Of a DNA stretch of 64,000 nucleotides, positions 8,644 to 17,724 are shown one piece after another (positions within the stretch are counted from its first letter, which is position 1; each line of letters opens with the position of its first letter). The position numbers and the translations under genes are program-made. The stretch comes from Variovorax ginsengisoli (GTDB lineage: Bacteria; Pseudomonadota; Gammaproteobacteria; Burkholderiales; Burkholderiaceae_C), in assembly GCF_030486595.1 (NCBI RefSeq), contig NZ_JAUJZH010000012.1:124001-188000 (forward strand). The letters run 5' to 3'. The notes beneath the pieces were generated by a model. The model was not told the DNA's origin and did not search any database. It saw only the letters and a program-made list of their open reading frames with translations.

Positions 8644-9395
8644 ACGATTCCATTCTTTCGCTGCGCGGTCTGCGCAAGTCCTTCGGCGCCACCGAGATCA
8701 TCCGGGGTGTGGACCTCGAGCTTCGCCCCGGCGAGCGGCGCGCGCTGATCGGTCCCAACGGTGCCGGCAAATCGACCCTGTTCCACCTGGTTTCGGGCAA
8801 CCTCGCTCCCACTTCGGGCGAGGTGATCTTCGACGGCCAGCGCATCACCGGCTGGGCGCCACAGCGCATCAACCGCCTCGGCTTGGCGCGCTCCTTCCAG
8901 ATCACCAACATCTTCCCCAAGCTCACGGTGTTCGAGAACATCAGGCTGGCGCTGATGCGTCATCACGAGCGGCAATACACCTTCTGGCGCGTCATCGACC
9001 GCCTGGCCGGATTGCGCGCGGCCACGGAGACGCTGCTCGAGAAAGTGCGGCTGCAAGCCCAGGCGCAGACGCTGGCCGGCGAGATGTCCTACTCCGAGCA
9101 GCGCTCGCTGGAGCTGGCGATGACGCTGGCGTCCGACCCCAAGGCGATCCTGCTGGACGAGCCCATGGCCGGCATGTCCAGCGAGGAGACCCACTACACG
9201 ATGGAACTGATCCGCGAAGTGACGGCCGGGCGCGCCCTGCTGATCGTGGAGCACGACATGGACGTCGTGTTCGCCCTGGCCGACCGGATCAGCGTGCTGG
9301 TCTACGGCGAGGTCGTCGCCACCGGCACGCCGGAGCAGATCCGCAACCACCAGGGCGTGCGCGAAGCCTACCTGGGTGAAGAGGCCGCGGCATGA
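8640..9395 (+). CDS. ABC transporter ATP-binding protein (LivG-like)
   Basis: Cytoplasmic ATPase of 251 aa. Walker A is GPNGAGKST (about residues 39-47), the signature loop is MSYSEQRSLELA as in LivG proteins rather than a canonical LSGGQ, Walker B is AILLDEPMAGM, and the switch His lies in IVEHDMDVVF. It starts within the stop of the permease gene and its own stop overlaps the next ATPase gene, so all four transporter genes are translationally coupled. Confidence 0.92.
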   Translation: MNDSILSLRGLRKSFGATEIIRGVDLELRPGERRALIGPNGAGKSTLFHLVSGNLAPTSGEVIFDGQRITGWAPQRINRLGLARSFQITNIFPKLTVFENIRLALMRHHERQYTFWRVIDRLAGLRAATETLLEKVRLQAQAQTLAGEMSYSEQRSLELAMTLASDPKAILLDEPMAGMSSEETHYTMELIREVTAGRALLIVEHDMDVVFALADRISVLVYGEVVATGTPEQIRNHQGVREAYLGEEAAA

Positions 9396-10114
9396 ATGCA
9401 CCGGCCCCTGCGCTCCTGCGCGTCGACGACCTGCAGGCCCACTATGGCAAGAGCCATATCCTGCGCGGCGTCAGCTTCGGGCTGGCGCGCGGCGAGGTGC
9501 TGAGCCTGCTCGGGCGCAACGGCTCGGGCCGCTCGACCACGCTCAAGGCCATCATGGGCCTGGTGCCGCCAAGTTCGGGCCGCGTGTGGCTCGAAGGCCG
9601 GGAACTGGCCGGCGCCAAGCCCCATGCGATCTGCCGATCCGGCCTGGCCTATGTGCCGGAAGAGCGCGAGGTGTTCGCCAACCTCACGGTGGACGAGAAC
9701 CTCAGAATGGGCGAGCAGACGCCGGTGCAGGGTGCTCGGCGCTGGACGGTGGCGCAGATGTTCGAGTACTTCCCCCGTCTGAAGGAGCGCCGGAACACCA
9801 AGGCCGGCAGCCTCTCGGGCGGCGAGCAGCAGATGCTCACCATCTGCCGTTCGCTGCTCGGCAACCCGCTGGCCATCCTGATCGACGAGCCGACCGAAGG
9901 CCTGGCGCCCAAGATCGTGGCGCAGGTGGGCGAGTGCATCCAGGACATGCGGCGCCAGGGCGTGTCGGTGGTGCTCGTCGAACAAAAGCTGGCGATCGCG
10001 CTGAAGGTGTCGTCGAGGGTGTGCGTCATGGGGCACGGCCGCATCGTCTTCGAGGGCTCGCCCGCACAGTTGGAGGCCGACCGGGGACTGCTGTCCCAGT
10101 GGTTGGCGGTTTGA
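9392..10114 (+). CDS. ABC transporter ATP-binding protein (LivF-like), Walker A Lys replaced by Arg
   Basis: Second ATPase of the importer, 240 aa. The P-loop reads GRNGSGRSTTL (GGGCGC-AAC-GGC-TCG-GGC-CGC-TCG), so the nucleotide-binding Lys is Arg. The other motifs are intact: LSGGEQQML signature, LAILIDEPTEGL Walker B with catalytic Glu, and VLVEQKL switch region. In ABC dimers one weakened site can be tolerated if the partner is canonical, and the LivG-like partner here is. It overlaps both neighbours. Confidence 0.9.
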   Translation: MNAPAPALLRVDDLQAHYGKSHILRGVSFGLARGEVLSLLGRNGSGRSTTLKAIMGLVPPSSGRVWLEGRELAGAKPHAICRSGLAYVPEEREVFANLTVDENLRMGEQTPVQGARRWTVAQMFEYFPRLKERRNTKAGSLSGGEQQMLTICRSLLGNPLAILIDEPTEGLAPKIVAQVGECIQDMRRQGVSVVLVEQKLAIALKVSSRVCVMGHGRIVFEGSPAQLEADRGLLSQWLAV

Positions 10115-10131
10115 TGAACAGGAGCAAATCA

Positions 10132-11073
10132 ATGGCCCAAGGCCAAGAGAAAGTCATCATCACCTGCGCCGTCACGGGCTCGGTGCACACGCCGACGATG
10201 TCGCCCTGGCTGGCGCTGACGCCGGAGCAGATCGCCACCCAGGCGATCGAGGCCGCCGAGGCCGGCGCGGCCATCCTTCATCTGCATGCGCGCGACCCTC
10301 TGGACGGCCGTCCGACTGCCGATCCGCGCGTGTTCGACCAGTTCGTGCCCCGGATCAAGGCCAGCACCGATGCCGTCATCAACATCACCACCGGTGGCAG
10401 CACGCGGATGACGCTGGAGGAGCGCCTGGCCTATCCGCTGCAGGAGAAGCCCGAGATGTGCTCGCTCAACATGGGCTCGATGAACTTCTCGGTGCATCCG
10501 CTGGCGCGCAAGTACAGCCAGTGGCAGCACGATTGGGAGAAGCCCTACGTGGAGGGCATGGAAGACCTGATCTTCCGCAACACCTTCCGCGACATCAAGC
10601 ACATCCTCCAGGTGCTGGGCAAGGAGTGCGGCACGCGCTTCGAATTCGAGTGCTACGACCTGGGCCACCTCTACAGCCTCGCGCATTTCGTCGACGAAGG
10701 CCTGATCGAGGGGCCGCTGTTCATCCAGGGCGTCCTGGGCATCCTGGGCGGACTCGGCGCCGACCCCGAGAACCTGGTCACGCTCAAGAGCACCGCCGAC
10801 CGCCTGTTCGGGCGAGGCGGCTACCGCTTCTCGGTGCTCGGAGCGGGTCGACACCAGATGCCGCTGCTGACCATGGGCGCGGTGCTCGGCGGCAACGTGC
10901 GTGTGGGGCTTGAAGACAGCCTGTACCTGGGAAAGGGTCAGCTTGCACGGAATTGCGCCGAGCAGGTACGCAAGATTCGACGCATCCTGGACGAGTTGTC
11001 GCTGGAAGTGGCGACGCCGGAAGAAGCCCGCGCCATGCTGGGCCTCAAGGGCCGGGCCGCGGCGGCATCCTGA
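10132..11073 (+). CDS. BKACE family beta-keto acid cleavage enzyme (DUF849)
   Basis: Predicted to cleave a beta-keto acid with acetyl-CoA, giving acetoacetate and a new acyl-CoA, as in the Kce/BKACE family. I start at ATG 10132 because AGGAG lies 7 nt upstream; an in-frame ATG at 10114 overlapping the livF stop is the alternative. The product is 313 aa. The metal-binding HLHARDP motif lies near residue 45, with GGSTRMTLEERL and NVRVGLEDSLYLGKGQLA further on, all family hallmarks. The substrate is probably what the importer brings in, after oxidation by one of the SDRs. Confidence 0.9.
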   Translation: MAQGQEKVIITCAVTGSVHTPTMSPWLALTPEQIATQAIEAAEAGAAILHLHARDPLDGRPTADPRVFDQFVPRIKASTDAVINITTGGSTRMTLEERLAYPLQEKPEMCSLNMGSMNFSVHPLARKYSQWQHDWEKPYVEGMEDLIFRNTFRDIKHILQVLGKECGTRFEFECYDLGHLYSLAHFVDEGLIEGPLFIQGVLGILGGLGADPENLVTLKSTADRLFGRGGYRFSVLGAGRHQMPLLTMGAVLGGNVRVGLEDSLYLGKGQLARNCAEQVRKIRRILDELSLEVATPEEARAMLGLKGRAAAAS

Positions 11074-11096
11074 ACACTGAAGTTGGAGAAGACGTG

Positions 11097-12017
11097 ATGA
11101 AGAAACTCTTGTCGGGCCGGGTGGCCATCGTCACCGGCGGGGGAGGTGGACTGGGTCGTACCCACGCGCTCGAACTGTCGCGCCACGGTGCGCGCGTCGT
11201 GGTCAACGACTTGGCCCAAGAGCGCAACGCCGCAGCGGCGAGTGCGGTCGCGGAAGAAATCCGGCGGGCAGGCGGCGATGCCATCGCGCTCGCGGGCGAC
11301 GTGACGCGCCCCGACGAGATGGAGGCCATGGCGGCGCATGCCGTCGAGCGGTGGGGGCGCATCGACATACTCGTCAACAACGCTGGCATCCTGCGAGACC
11401 GCAGCTTTGCCAAGATGTCGCTCGAGGACTTTCGCCTGGTGATGGACGTGCACGTGATGGGCGCAGTGCACTGCACCAAGGCGGTGTGGGCGCAAATGCA
11501 GGCGCAGCAGTACGGCCGCATCGTGATGACGACTTCGTCCTCCGGCTTGTACGGCAACTTCGGCCAGTCCAACTATGGCGCGGCCAAGATGGCGCTGGTG
11601 GGCCTGATGCAGACCCTGGCCCTGGAAGGCGAGCGCCGCAACATTCGCGTGAACTGCCTGGCGCCCAGCGCCGCCACCGCCATGACCGAGGCCATCCTGC
11701 CGCCCGAGGCGCTGGCGCGCCTGACGCCCGAGGAGGTGAGCCCGGGCCTGGTGGCCCTGGTAGGCGAGCAGGCACCGACGCGCATGATCCTGTTGGCCGG
11801 GGCGGGCAGTTTCGAGTGCGCGCACGTCACGATGACCCAGGGCGTGCACCTGGCCGACCGAGCGCGCGCCGGAGAGGCGCTGTGCGACCAGTTGCAGGAA
11901 GTCAGCTCGCGCTCGGGGGAGGTGGTGCCGGCGACGGGCTGGGAACAGTACGAGCTCGAAGTGGCAAAGGCCTCGGCGAGCCAGCGTCGATCCGCCGGGG
12001 CCGTGGCGTCGCTCTAG
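11097..12017 (+). CDS. SDR family oxidoreductase, 3-hydroxyacyl-CoA dehydrogenase-like
   Basis: Last gene of the operon, 306 aa, starting at ATG 11097 behind TTGGAGAA. The N-terminus MKKLLSGRVAIVTGGGGGLGRTHAL and VVVNDL resemble the dehydrogenase part of MFE-2-type multifunctional enzymes. The NNAGILRD motif, TSSSG and NYGAAK catalytic elements are present. About 50 residues beyond the usual SDR core lack a recognised fold. It could oxidise a 3-hydroxyacyl-CoA formed after the BKACE step. Its stop shares a CTAG palindrome with the converging molybdoenzyme gene. Confidence 0.85.
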   Translation: MKKLLSGRVAIVTGGGGGLGRTHALELSRHGARVVVNDLAQERNAAAASAVAEEIRRAGGDAIALAGDVTRPDEMEAMAAHAVERWGRIDILVNNAGILRDRSFAKMSLEDFRLVMDVHVMGAVHCTKAVWAQMQAQQYGRIVMTTSSSGLYGNFGQSNYGAAKMALVGLMQTLALEGERRNIRVNCLAPSAATAMTEAILPPEALARLTPEEVSPGLVALVGEQAPTRMILLAGAGSFECAHVTMTQGVHLADRARAGEALCDQLQEVSSRSGEVVPATGWEQYELEVAKASASQRRSAGAVASL

Positions 12018-14236
12018 CTGAATGCGGCGTCCGGCGCCGACTGCATGAGCCCGAAGATGATCTTGTCGAGCGTGATCGGGTAGTCGCGAACCCGAACCCC
12101 GGTCGCGTTGTAGACCGCATTGGCCACGGCCGCGGCACAGCCGCAGAGTCCCAGCTCCGCCACGCCCTTGGCCTTCATCGGTGAAGACTTGTCGTCGACT
12201 TCGTCAAGGAAGATCACTTCCTGCACGGGAACGTCCGCATGCACCGGCACATGGTATTCGGCCAGGTCGTGGTTGACGAAGCAGCCATATCGCGTGTCCA
12301 CCACCGCTTCTTCCATCAGCGCCGCGCCGAGGCCCATCGTCATCGCACCGATCACCTGGCTGCGCGCGGTCTTCGGATTCAGGATGCGGCCGGCCGCGAA
12401 GACGCCGCTCATGCGGCGCACCCGCACCTCGCCGGTGGCGGCATCGACGGCGACCTCGGCGAAGTGGGCGCCGAAAGTGGCCTGCGCGTAGGTCTTGGCG
12501 AGATCGCCGAAATCGATCGCGTCCTCGGCCGACAGGCCGTTGCGGCCGACCACCTCGGCCAACGTGAAGCTGCGCGTGCCGGCGCTGATCCGTCCATCCG
12601 CGAATTGCGCGTCGACCGGCAGCAGGCCGGCCTTGCGGGCGATCGCGTCACGCAGCTTCATACAGGCCGCGAAGACGCCTGCGGTGGAGCTGTTGCCGCC
12701 CCACTGGCCGCCCGACCCGGCGGAAACCGGGAAGTCCGAATCGCCAAGCCGAACCTCCACTTGCTGCAGCGGAACGCCGAGCATCTCGGCCGCGGTTTGC
12801 GCAATGATGGTGTAGCTGCCGGTTCCGATGTCCGTCATGTCGGTGTACACGGTGACCTTGCCGCGCCCGTCGATCGCCACGCGGGCGGCGGACTTCATCG
12901 TGAGATTGCCGCGGAACGCGCTCGCCATGCCCATGCCGACCAGCCACCGTCCGTCGCGAACCTGCGCCGGGGTCGCCTTGCGGCGGTCCCAGCCGAAGCG
13001 CTGGGCGCCCGTGCGCAGGCAGCCAATGAGGTCGCGGTGCGAGAACGCGCGTCCAGGCTTTTCGGGATCGCTCTGCACGTCGTTGAGGATGCGCAGGTCG
13101 ACCGGGTCCATCTTCAGCGCCTCGGCGAGTTCGTCCATCGCGATCTCGAGCGCCATCATCCCCGGGGCTTCGCCGGGTGCGCGCATCGCGTTGCCCTCGG
13201 GCAGGTCGAGCGTCGCGAGCCGGTGCGAGGTCAGGCGGTTGGCGCCGCCATACAGCAGGCGGGTCTGCATCGCCGCCGTCTCGGGCTGGCCGCCCGGCAG
13301 GTCGCCGGACCAGCTTTCGTGCGAGATCGCAGTGATCCGTCCATCGCGCCCGGCGCCGATGCGGATGCGCTGGATCGTCGCCGGCCGGTGGGTGGTGTTG
13401 TTGGCAATGTGCGGCCGGGCGAGCGCGACCTTGACCGGGCGGCCTGCCGCGCGCGATGCCAGTGCGGCCATCACGGCATCGCTGCGCACCCACAGCTTGG
13501 ACCCGAATCCGCCGCCGATGAAGCTGGAGATCACGTGCAGCATGTCGCGCGGGATGCCGAGAATCTCCGACAGGTCGCGCCTTGCCCAGTCGATCATTTG
13601 CGAGGAAGTCCACAGCGTGAGCTTGTCGCCCTGCCATGCGGCGATGGTCGCGAAAGGCTCCATCGCCATGTGGCTCTGGTCCGGCGTGGTGTAGGTCTGT
13701 TCCACCTTGACAGCCGCCTGCGCAAAGGCGCCGTCGAAGTCGCCCACCGCGGAATCGGGCGGTTCCTCGTCCGTCTTCGGCTTGACCGCCGATTCGCGCC
13801 CGCGCGCAAGATCGAACCGTCCGGGCGCCGCCTGGTAGTCGATGCGGACCAGATGGGCGGCCGCGCGCGCCTGCTCGAAGCTGTCGGCGACGACGATGGC
13901 CACCGCTTGGTGGAAGTGATCGATCTCCGGTCCCGCGAGGAGTTTCGCGGTGATCGCTTTCGCCTTGCCGACCTTGCCCGCGTTTTGGTGCGTGACGACC
14001 GCGATCACGCCGGGTGCGGCGCGCGCGTCGACCGTGTCGATGCCCACGACGCGGCCCTTGGCGATCGCGGCGCCGACGATCACGCCATAGGCCTGGTTGG
14101 CCACCACGTCATGTCGCTCATAGGCGTAGGGCGCGGTGCCGGTCGTCTTCAAGGGGCCGTCGATGCGGTCGTGCGGCTGGCCGACGACCTGGAGGCGATC
14201 GATCGGGTTGCGGGTGGCGGGTTGATCGAATTTCAT
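12014..14236 (-). CDS. paoC: Molybdopterin-binding subunit of PaoABC-like aldehyde oxidoreductase
   Basis: Catalytic subunit of a xanthine-oxidase-family enzyme oxidising aldehydes to acids, 740 aa, close in size to E. coli PaoC/YagR. It begins MKFDQPATRNPIDRLQVVGQPHDRIDGPLKTTGTAPYAYE, the Ald_Xan_dh_C entry region. FIGGGFGSKLW and QWGGNSSTAGVF are Moco-binding stretches. Near the C-terminus, KGVAELGLCGCAAAVANAV carries the conserved catalytic Glu. It is third in the order 2Fe-2S, FAD, Moco, as in paoABC, with a 3-nt gap to the FAD gene. The symbol is by homology; I see no PaoD/XdhC-type maturation gene nearby. Confidence 0.85.
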   Translation of the reverse strand: MKFDQPATRNPIDRLQVVGQPHDRIDGPLKTTGTAPYAYERHDVVANQAYGVIVGAAIAKGRVVGIDTVDARAAPGVIAVVTHQNAGKVGKAKAITAKLLAGPEIDHFHQAVAIVVADSFEQARAAAHLVRIDYQAAPGRFDLARGRESAVKPKTDEEPPDSAVGDFDGAFAQAAVKVEQTYTTPDQSHMAMEPFATIAAWQGDKLTLWTSSQMIDWARRDLSEILGIPRDMLHVISSFIGGGFGSKLWVRSDAVMAALASRAAGRPVKVALARPHIANNTTHRPATIQRIRIGAGRDGRITAISHESWSGDLPGGQPETAAMQTRLLYGGANRLTSHRLATLDLPEGNAMRAPGEAPGMMALEIAMDELAEALKMDPVDLRILNDVQSDPEKPGRAFSHRDLIGCLRTGAQRFGWDRRKATPAQVRDGRWLVGMGMASAFRGNLTMKSAARVAIDGRGKVTVYTDMTDIGTGSYTIIAQTAAEMLGVPLQQVEVRLGDSDFPVSAGSGGQWGGNSSTAGVFAACMKLRDAIARKAGLLPVDAQFADGRISAGTRSFTLAEVVGRNGLSAEDAIDFGDLAKTYAQATFGAHFAEVAVDAATGEVRVRRMSGVFAAGRILNPKTARSQVIGAMTMGLGAALMEEAVVDTRYGCFVNHDLAEYHVPVHADVPVQEVIFLDEVDDKSSPMKAKGVAELGLCGCAAAVANAVYNATGVRVRDYPITLDKIIFGLMQSAPDAAFS

Positions 14237-14239
14237 GAC

Positions 14240-15184
14240 TCAGCCCTTTGCTTCCGACAGGACCGATGCCAGCATGCGCTCCAGCAATACCGGCTTGAAT
14301 GCGTTGTGCGCCCCGGTGCGTGCGCCCGCGAGCGTGGCCTGGGCGATCGCCTGCGCGCTGCCGTGCTGCTCCGCCGCTTCGACTCTCCACGGCTTCGGCG
14401 CCAGCCCGCCGTAGGCGAAGCGGCCGCGGCCGTCGGGCTGGATGACCGCGGCCACGGAGACCAGCGCGAAGGCATACGACGCGCGGTCGCGAACCTTGCG
14501 ATAGAAGTGCTTGCCGCCGAGCGGGGCGGGCAGAGTGACCGAGGTGATGATTTCGTCGCGCGCGAGAACCGTCTCGACCTCGGGCGTGCTGCCGGGCGTG
14601 CGGTGCAGTTCGGCGATCGGTAGGGTGCGCCGGGAGTTGTCGGCGCGCACCGTCTGGACGGTGGCATCGAGCACGCGCATCGCCACCGCCAAGTCGCTCG
14701 GGTGCGTCGCGATGCACTGGTCGCTGGCACCGACGATCGCGAGGTTTCGGTCGAACCCGCCCTGCGCGGAGCAGCCGGTACCCGGCTGTCGCTTGTTGCA
14801 GGGCTTGGTGGTGTCGTAGAAATAGGGGCACCGGGTGCGCTGGAGCAGGTTGCCGGCGGTGGTTGCCTTGTTGCGCAACTGCCCGGACGCACCGGCCAGC
14901 AGCGCCCGGCTGAGCACCGGGTAGTCGCGGCGCACGCGCGCGTCGGACGCAAGATCGGTATTGCGGACCAGCGCCCCGATGCGCAGGCCGCCGCCGGAAT
15001 CGGCCTCGATCCGATCGAGCCCGAGGTGGTTGATGTCGATCAGGTGCGTGGGATTCTCGATCTGCAGCTTCATCAGGTCGAGAAGATTGGTGCCGCCCGC
15101 GATCACCTTGGCCCCCGGGTGGCTGGCCAGCGATGCGGCAGCGGCAGCGGGCGATGCCGCGCGTTCGAAGGTGAACGCCTTCAT
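14240..15184 (-). CDS. paoB: FAD-binding subunit of PaoABC-like aldehyde oxidoreductase with extra Fe-S cysteines
   Basis: FAD-binding subunit of 314 aa (FAD_binding_5 plus CO_deh_flav_C), transferring electrons from the 2Fe-2S subunits to FAD. The start is [11 protein letters not shown]; the frame is open further upstream, but this ATG overlaps the paoA stop (ATGA). The FAD motif is [15 protein letters not shown] Cys-rich insert ([20 protein letters not shown], then [10 protein letters not shown]) matches the 4Fe-4S insert known from E. coli PaoB. This supports a PaoB rather than an XdhB assignment. Confidence 0.87.
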   Translation of the reverse strand: MKAFTFERAASPAAAAASLASHPGAKVIAGGTNLLDLMKLQIENPTHLIDINHLGLDRIEADSGGGLRIGALVRNTDLASDARVRRDYPVLSRALLAGASGQLRNKATTAGNLLQRTRCPYFYDTTKPCNKRQPGTGCSAQGGFDRNLAIVGASDQCIATHPSDLAVAMRVLDATVQTVRADNSRRTLPIAELHRTPGSTPEVETVLARDEIITSVTLPAPLGGKHFYRKVRDRASYAFALVSVAAVIQPDGRGRFAYGGLAPKPWRVEAAEQHGSAQAIAQATLAGARTGAHNAFKPVLLERMLASVLSEAKG

Positions 15185-15843
15185 GGCTTCGTGCCCCCGA
15201 CTTCCTGGATCGCCATGAGAATGTTGGAGTAGGCGCCGCAGCGGCAGAGGTTGCCGCTCATGCGTTCGCGAATCTCCTCGGCGGTGGCTTGCTGTCCGGC
15301 GTTGAGGTCGGCGCTGACGTGGCTCGGGATGCCGGCCTTGATCTCGGCCAGCGTGCCCAGCGCCGAACAGATCTGCCCCGGCGTGCAGTAGCCGCATTGA
15401 AAACCGTCGTGCTTGACGAAGGCGGCCTGCATCGGATGGAGTTTATCGGGCGTGCCGAGACCCTCGATCGTCGTGATCTCGTCGCCATCGTGCATCGCCG
15501 CCAGGCTGAGGCAGCTGTTGATTCGCCGGCCGTTGACGATCACGGTGCAGGCACCGCACTGGCCGTGGTCGCAGCCCTTCTTGGAGCCGGTGAGATGCAG
15601 GTGCTCCCTCAGGGCATCGAGCAGCGTGGTGCGGGTGTCCAACGTCAAGGTATGCGTCTGGCCGTTGATCTTCAGCGTCGACCTGACGGCCGGCGGCATG
15701 GCTGGATCTTTTTGGCTTGATGTGGTCATGGCTTGCGCATCGGATCGCGCGGTCGGCATCAGCGCGCCGGCCGCCGTCGCAAGGCTGCCGACAAGCACGC
15801 CGCGCCTGCGCACTTCCAGAAAGTCACCAGGGGGCGGTGCCAT
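15181..15843 (-). CDS. paoA: 2Fe-2S subunit of PaoABC-like aldehyde oxidoreductase, Tat-exported
   Basis: Electron-transfer subunit of 220 aa. I start at ATG 15843, preceded by CGGAGA; a TTG at 15870 is less likely. The N-terminus [21 protein letters not shown] is a Tat-type signal, consistent with the periplasmic location of PaoABC. The plant-type ferredoxin cluster ([11 protein letters not shown] plus a later Cys) and the second cluster ([11 protein letters not shown] and CRCGAY) are complete. It is first in the operon; 210 nt separate it from the divergent YihY gene. Confidence 0.88.
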   Translation of the reverse strand: MAPPPGDFLEVRRRGVLVGSLATAAGALMPTARSDAQAMTTSSQKDPAMPPAVRSTLKINGQTHTLTLDTRTTLLDALREHLHLTGSKKGCDHGQCGACTVIVNGRRINSCLSLAAMHDGDEITTIEGLGTPDKLHPMQAAFVKHDGFQCGYCTPGQICSALGTLAEIKAGIPSHVSADLNAGQQATAEEIRERMSGNLCRCGAYSNILMAIQEVGGTKP

Positions 15844-15994
15844 CTTCGTATCTCCGCGCCCCGAATTCAATAGCGGTACGGGCTGTCGGGGCGAGCGCGG
15901 CAGAGCCGGTCAAGAGGAGGAACGGCGAGTACTTTCATGCGGGCAAATCTGCGCCTGCCGGAGCGGCTCGTCCGTCGGCGCGTTGGCCCGTTTT

Positions 15995-16020
15995 CAAGTA
16001 GGCGCATGCCGCACGCCTAC
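15995..16020 (+). promoter_or_regulatory. Interspersed motif CAAGTAGGCGCATGCCGC with inverted repeat, copy 1
   Basis: CAAGTAGG-C-GCATGCCGC lies 34-59 nt before the YihY start and recurs, with one change, at 21479-21496. In this copy GTAGGCG and CGCCTAC form a 7-bp inverted repeat with a 9-nt centre (15998-16020). Function unknown: operator, hairpin or dispersed repeat. Confidence 0.35.
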
Positions 16021-16053
16021 CGGAGGCCCGGGGACGCAACGTATTCTTCAGCC

Positions 16054-16980
16054 ATGAATGATCCCGCCGCAAAGCGCGAGCAACTGGCTGCCAGCTCCTG
16101 GCAACGGTTTTCCCTGGCCTGGAGCAGCCTGCGGCAAGCCGCGCTCTCCACCCCGGGCCTGCGCGTTGTGCTGCTGGCCATCCGCAACTACATCCTTCAC
16201 CAGAGCGCGAACCAGGCCGGGAGCCTGGCGTTCTCTTCGGTGCTGGCGATGTTTCCGCTGCTGATCCTCGTGTCAGCCGCTGCCGGCTTCTTCGGCCAGC
16301 CCGGCGATGCGGCGGCGCTGGCCGCCCGCGTGATGGGCTATGCGCCGCAGGTGGTTCGCGACGCGGTGCAACCGGTGATCGACCAGGTGCTTGCGCAACG
16401 CAATCAGGCCCTGCTGACGATCGGCGTGATCGCGACGCTGTGGACAGCCTCCTCGGGCCTTCAGGCGGTGCGCACGGCGCTCAATCGCTCGTATGGCATC
16501 CAACGCGGGCTGCCCTTCTGGAAGGCACGCATCAAGGTCACGCTGTTCACGGTGGTCGTGGGGGCTGGCGTCCTGGCAGCGTTCAGTTCGGTGATCATCA
16601 TGCCGATCGTGTGGCAGGTACTGGAAGCCAACCTGGGTGCGGGGAAAGAGGTTCTCTGGCTGCGCAACAGCGTGCGCTACGGCTCGGCCTTCCTGGTGCT
16701 GAGCGTGCTGTACGCGCTCCTGTATGGCTGGCTGCCGGACGTCCGCCAGCGGCTGAGCTCCGTCCTGGCCGGCGCAGTGGTCGGTGCGTCGCTATGGGTT
16801 GCTGCCGCCGCGACGCTTTCCTACACCTTGCACACCGCGGGCAAGCTCGCGTTGATCTATGGGAGCTTCGCCGGCGTGGTGGCGACGCTCGTCTTTCTCT
16901 ACATCAGCGCCACCACGCTGATCTTCGGCGCGGAGGTCAACGCGGTGCTGCGTGAATGCGCGGAGCCGTCGCAGCGCTGA
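16054..16980 (+). CDS. YihY/BrkB family inner-membrane protein
   Basis: Polytopic membrane protein of 308 aa with about six hydrophobic segments. Family landmarks are NQAGSLAFSSVLAMFPLLILVSAAAGFFG near residue 55, WTASSGLQAVRTALNRSYGI, and GAVVGASLWVAAAATLSYTLHTAGKLALIYGSFAGVVATLVFLYISATTLIFGAEVNAVL. The family was once thought to be RNase BN; its true function remains unsettled. It is monocistronic as far as can be seen. Confidence 0.88.
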   Translation: MNDPAAKREQLAASSWQRFSLAWSSLRQAALSTPGLRVVLLAIRNYILHQSANQAGSLAFSSVLAMFPLLILVSAAAGFFGQPGDAAALAARVMGYAPQVVRDAVQPVIDQVLAQRNQALLTIGVIATLWTASSGLQAVRTALNRSYGIQRGLPFWKARIKVTLFTVVVGAGVLAAFSSVIIMPIVWQVLEANLGAGKEVLWLRNSVRYGSAFLVLSVLYALLYGWLPDVRQRLSSVLAGAVVGASLWVAAAATLSYTLHTAGKLALIYGSFAGVVATLVFLYISATTLIFGAEVNAVLRECAEPSQR

Positions 16981-17058
16981 GCCCGAGTCCACGCACATGC
17001 TGATGTGGCGCGGCGGACGCCGACGAAGCCGTCACGGCCGGCGGTCGGCCTTCAGGCG

Positions 17059-17598
17059 CTACGCGAAGCTTCTGACCTTCCCCGCGACGAACTCGTCCCT
17101 GGCGGCCAGCAAGGGGTTGCGGTGTCCGTCTGTCTCCAGCCTGCAAAGGGCATGGCGGGCGATGTCGTCGGCGCTGACGCTGCCGTCGGCGATTCGGCGC
17201 AACTCATGCGAGAAGGCCAGCAGCCACGCTTCTTCCGGTGTCGGCATTCGCGGATCCCAGAGCGCGTCTTCCGGACCGGGCACCGGCGCCCGGGCGCGCT
17301 TGTTCGCGTCCCTGGCGGCCGACGTGCGAACGGAGGCAGCGAACGTCCAGGCTTCCCGCTGTTCCGGATCGAGTTCGGCGGTCGGCTCCGCTCGCTCCTG
17401 CCCTCGACTGGCGACGATGGCCTCCAGATCCGCCGACGTGAAGCCGCCCGCTGCCTTGCTGCGGCCGGCCAAGGCCACATCGAGGGCAAACGCCCAGTGA
17501 GAGGGGACCCGGGGATCCTTGCACAGCATCCGCGAAGCCAGCTTGGCGGCCTTCGGACTCATCTGCTGGATCTTCCCGTAGCATTCGCTCCAGAGCAT
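17059..17598 (-). CDS. Hypothetical protein
   Basis: I do not recognise this family. The frame from ATG 17598 (MLWSECYGKIQQMSPKAAKLASRML) gives a soluble, charged 179-aa product with no signal peptide or membrane segment. GGAG stands about 10 nt before the start. The frame is open further upstream (to 18585), but that part lies antisense to a better-looking gene. It is divergent from the next hypothetical gene. Confidence 0.55.
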   Translation of the reverse strand: MLWSECYGKIQQMSPKAAKLASRMLCKDPRVPSHWAFALDVALAGRSKAAGGFTSADLEAIVASRGQERAEPTAELDPEQREAWTFAASVRTSAARDANKRARAPVPGPEDALWDPRMPTPEEAWLLAFSHELRRIADGSVSADDIARHALCRLETDGHRNPLLAARDEFVAGKVRSFA

Positions 17599-17724
17599 GG
17601 TGAGAGTTCTCCGCTTACCGGCTGGAGCAATTGACGTGCCCGATGGCGTCCCCCCGGGGACGCTGCGATCAGGAAGCACGGCGGCAACATTTGCGGCAAG
17701 TATTGCCAGTGGAGGATCCGTGGG

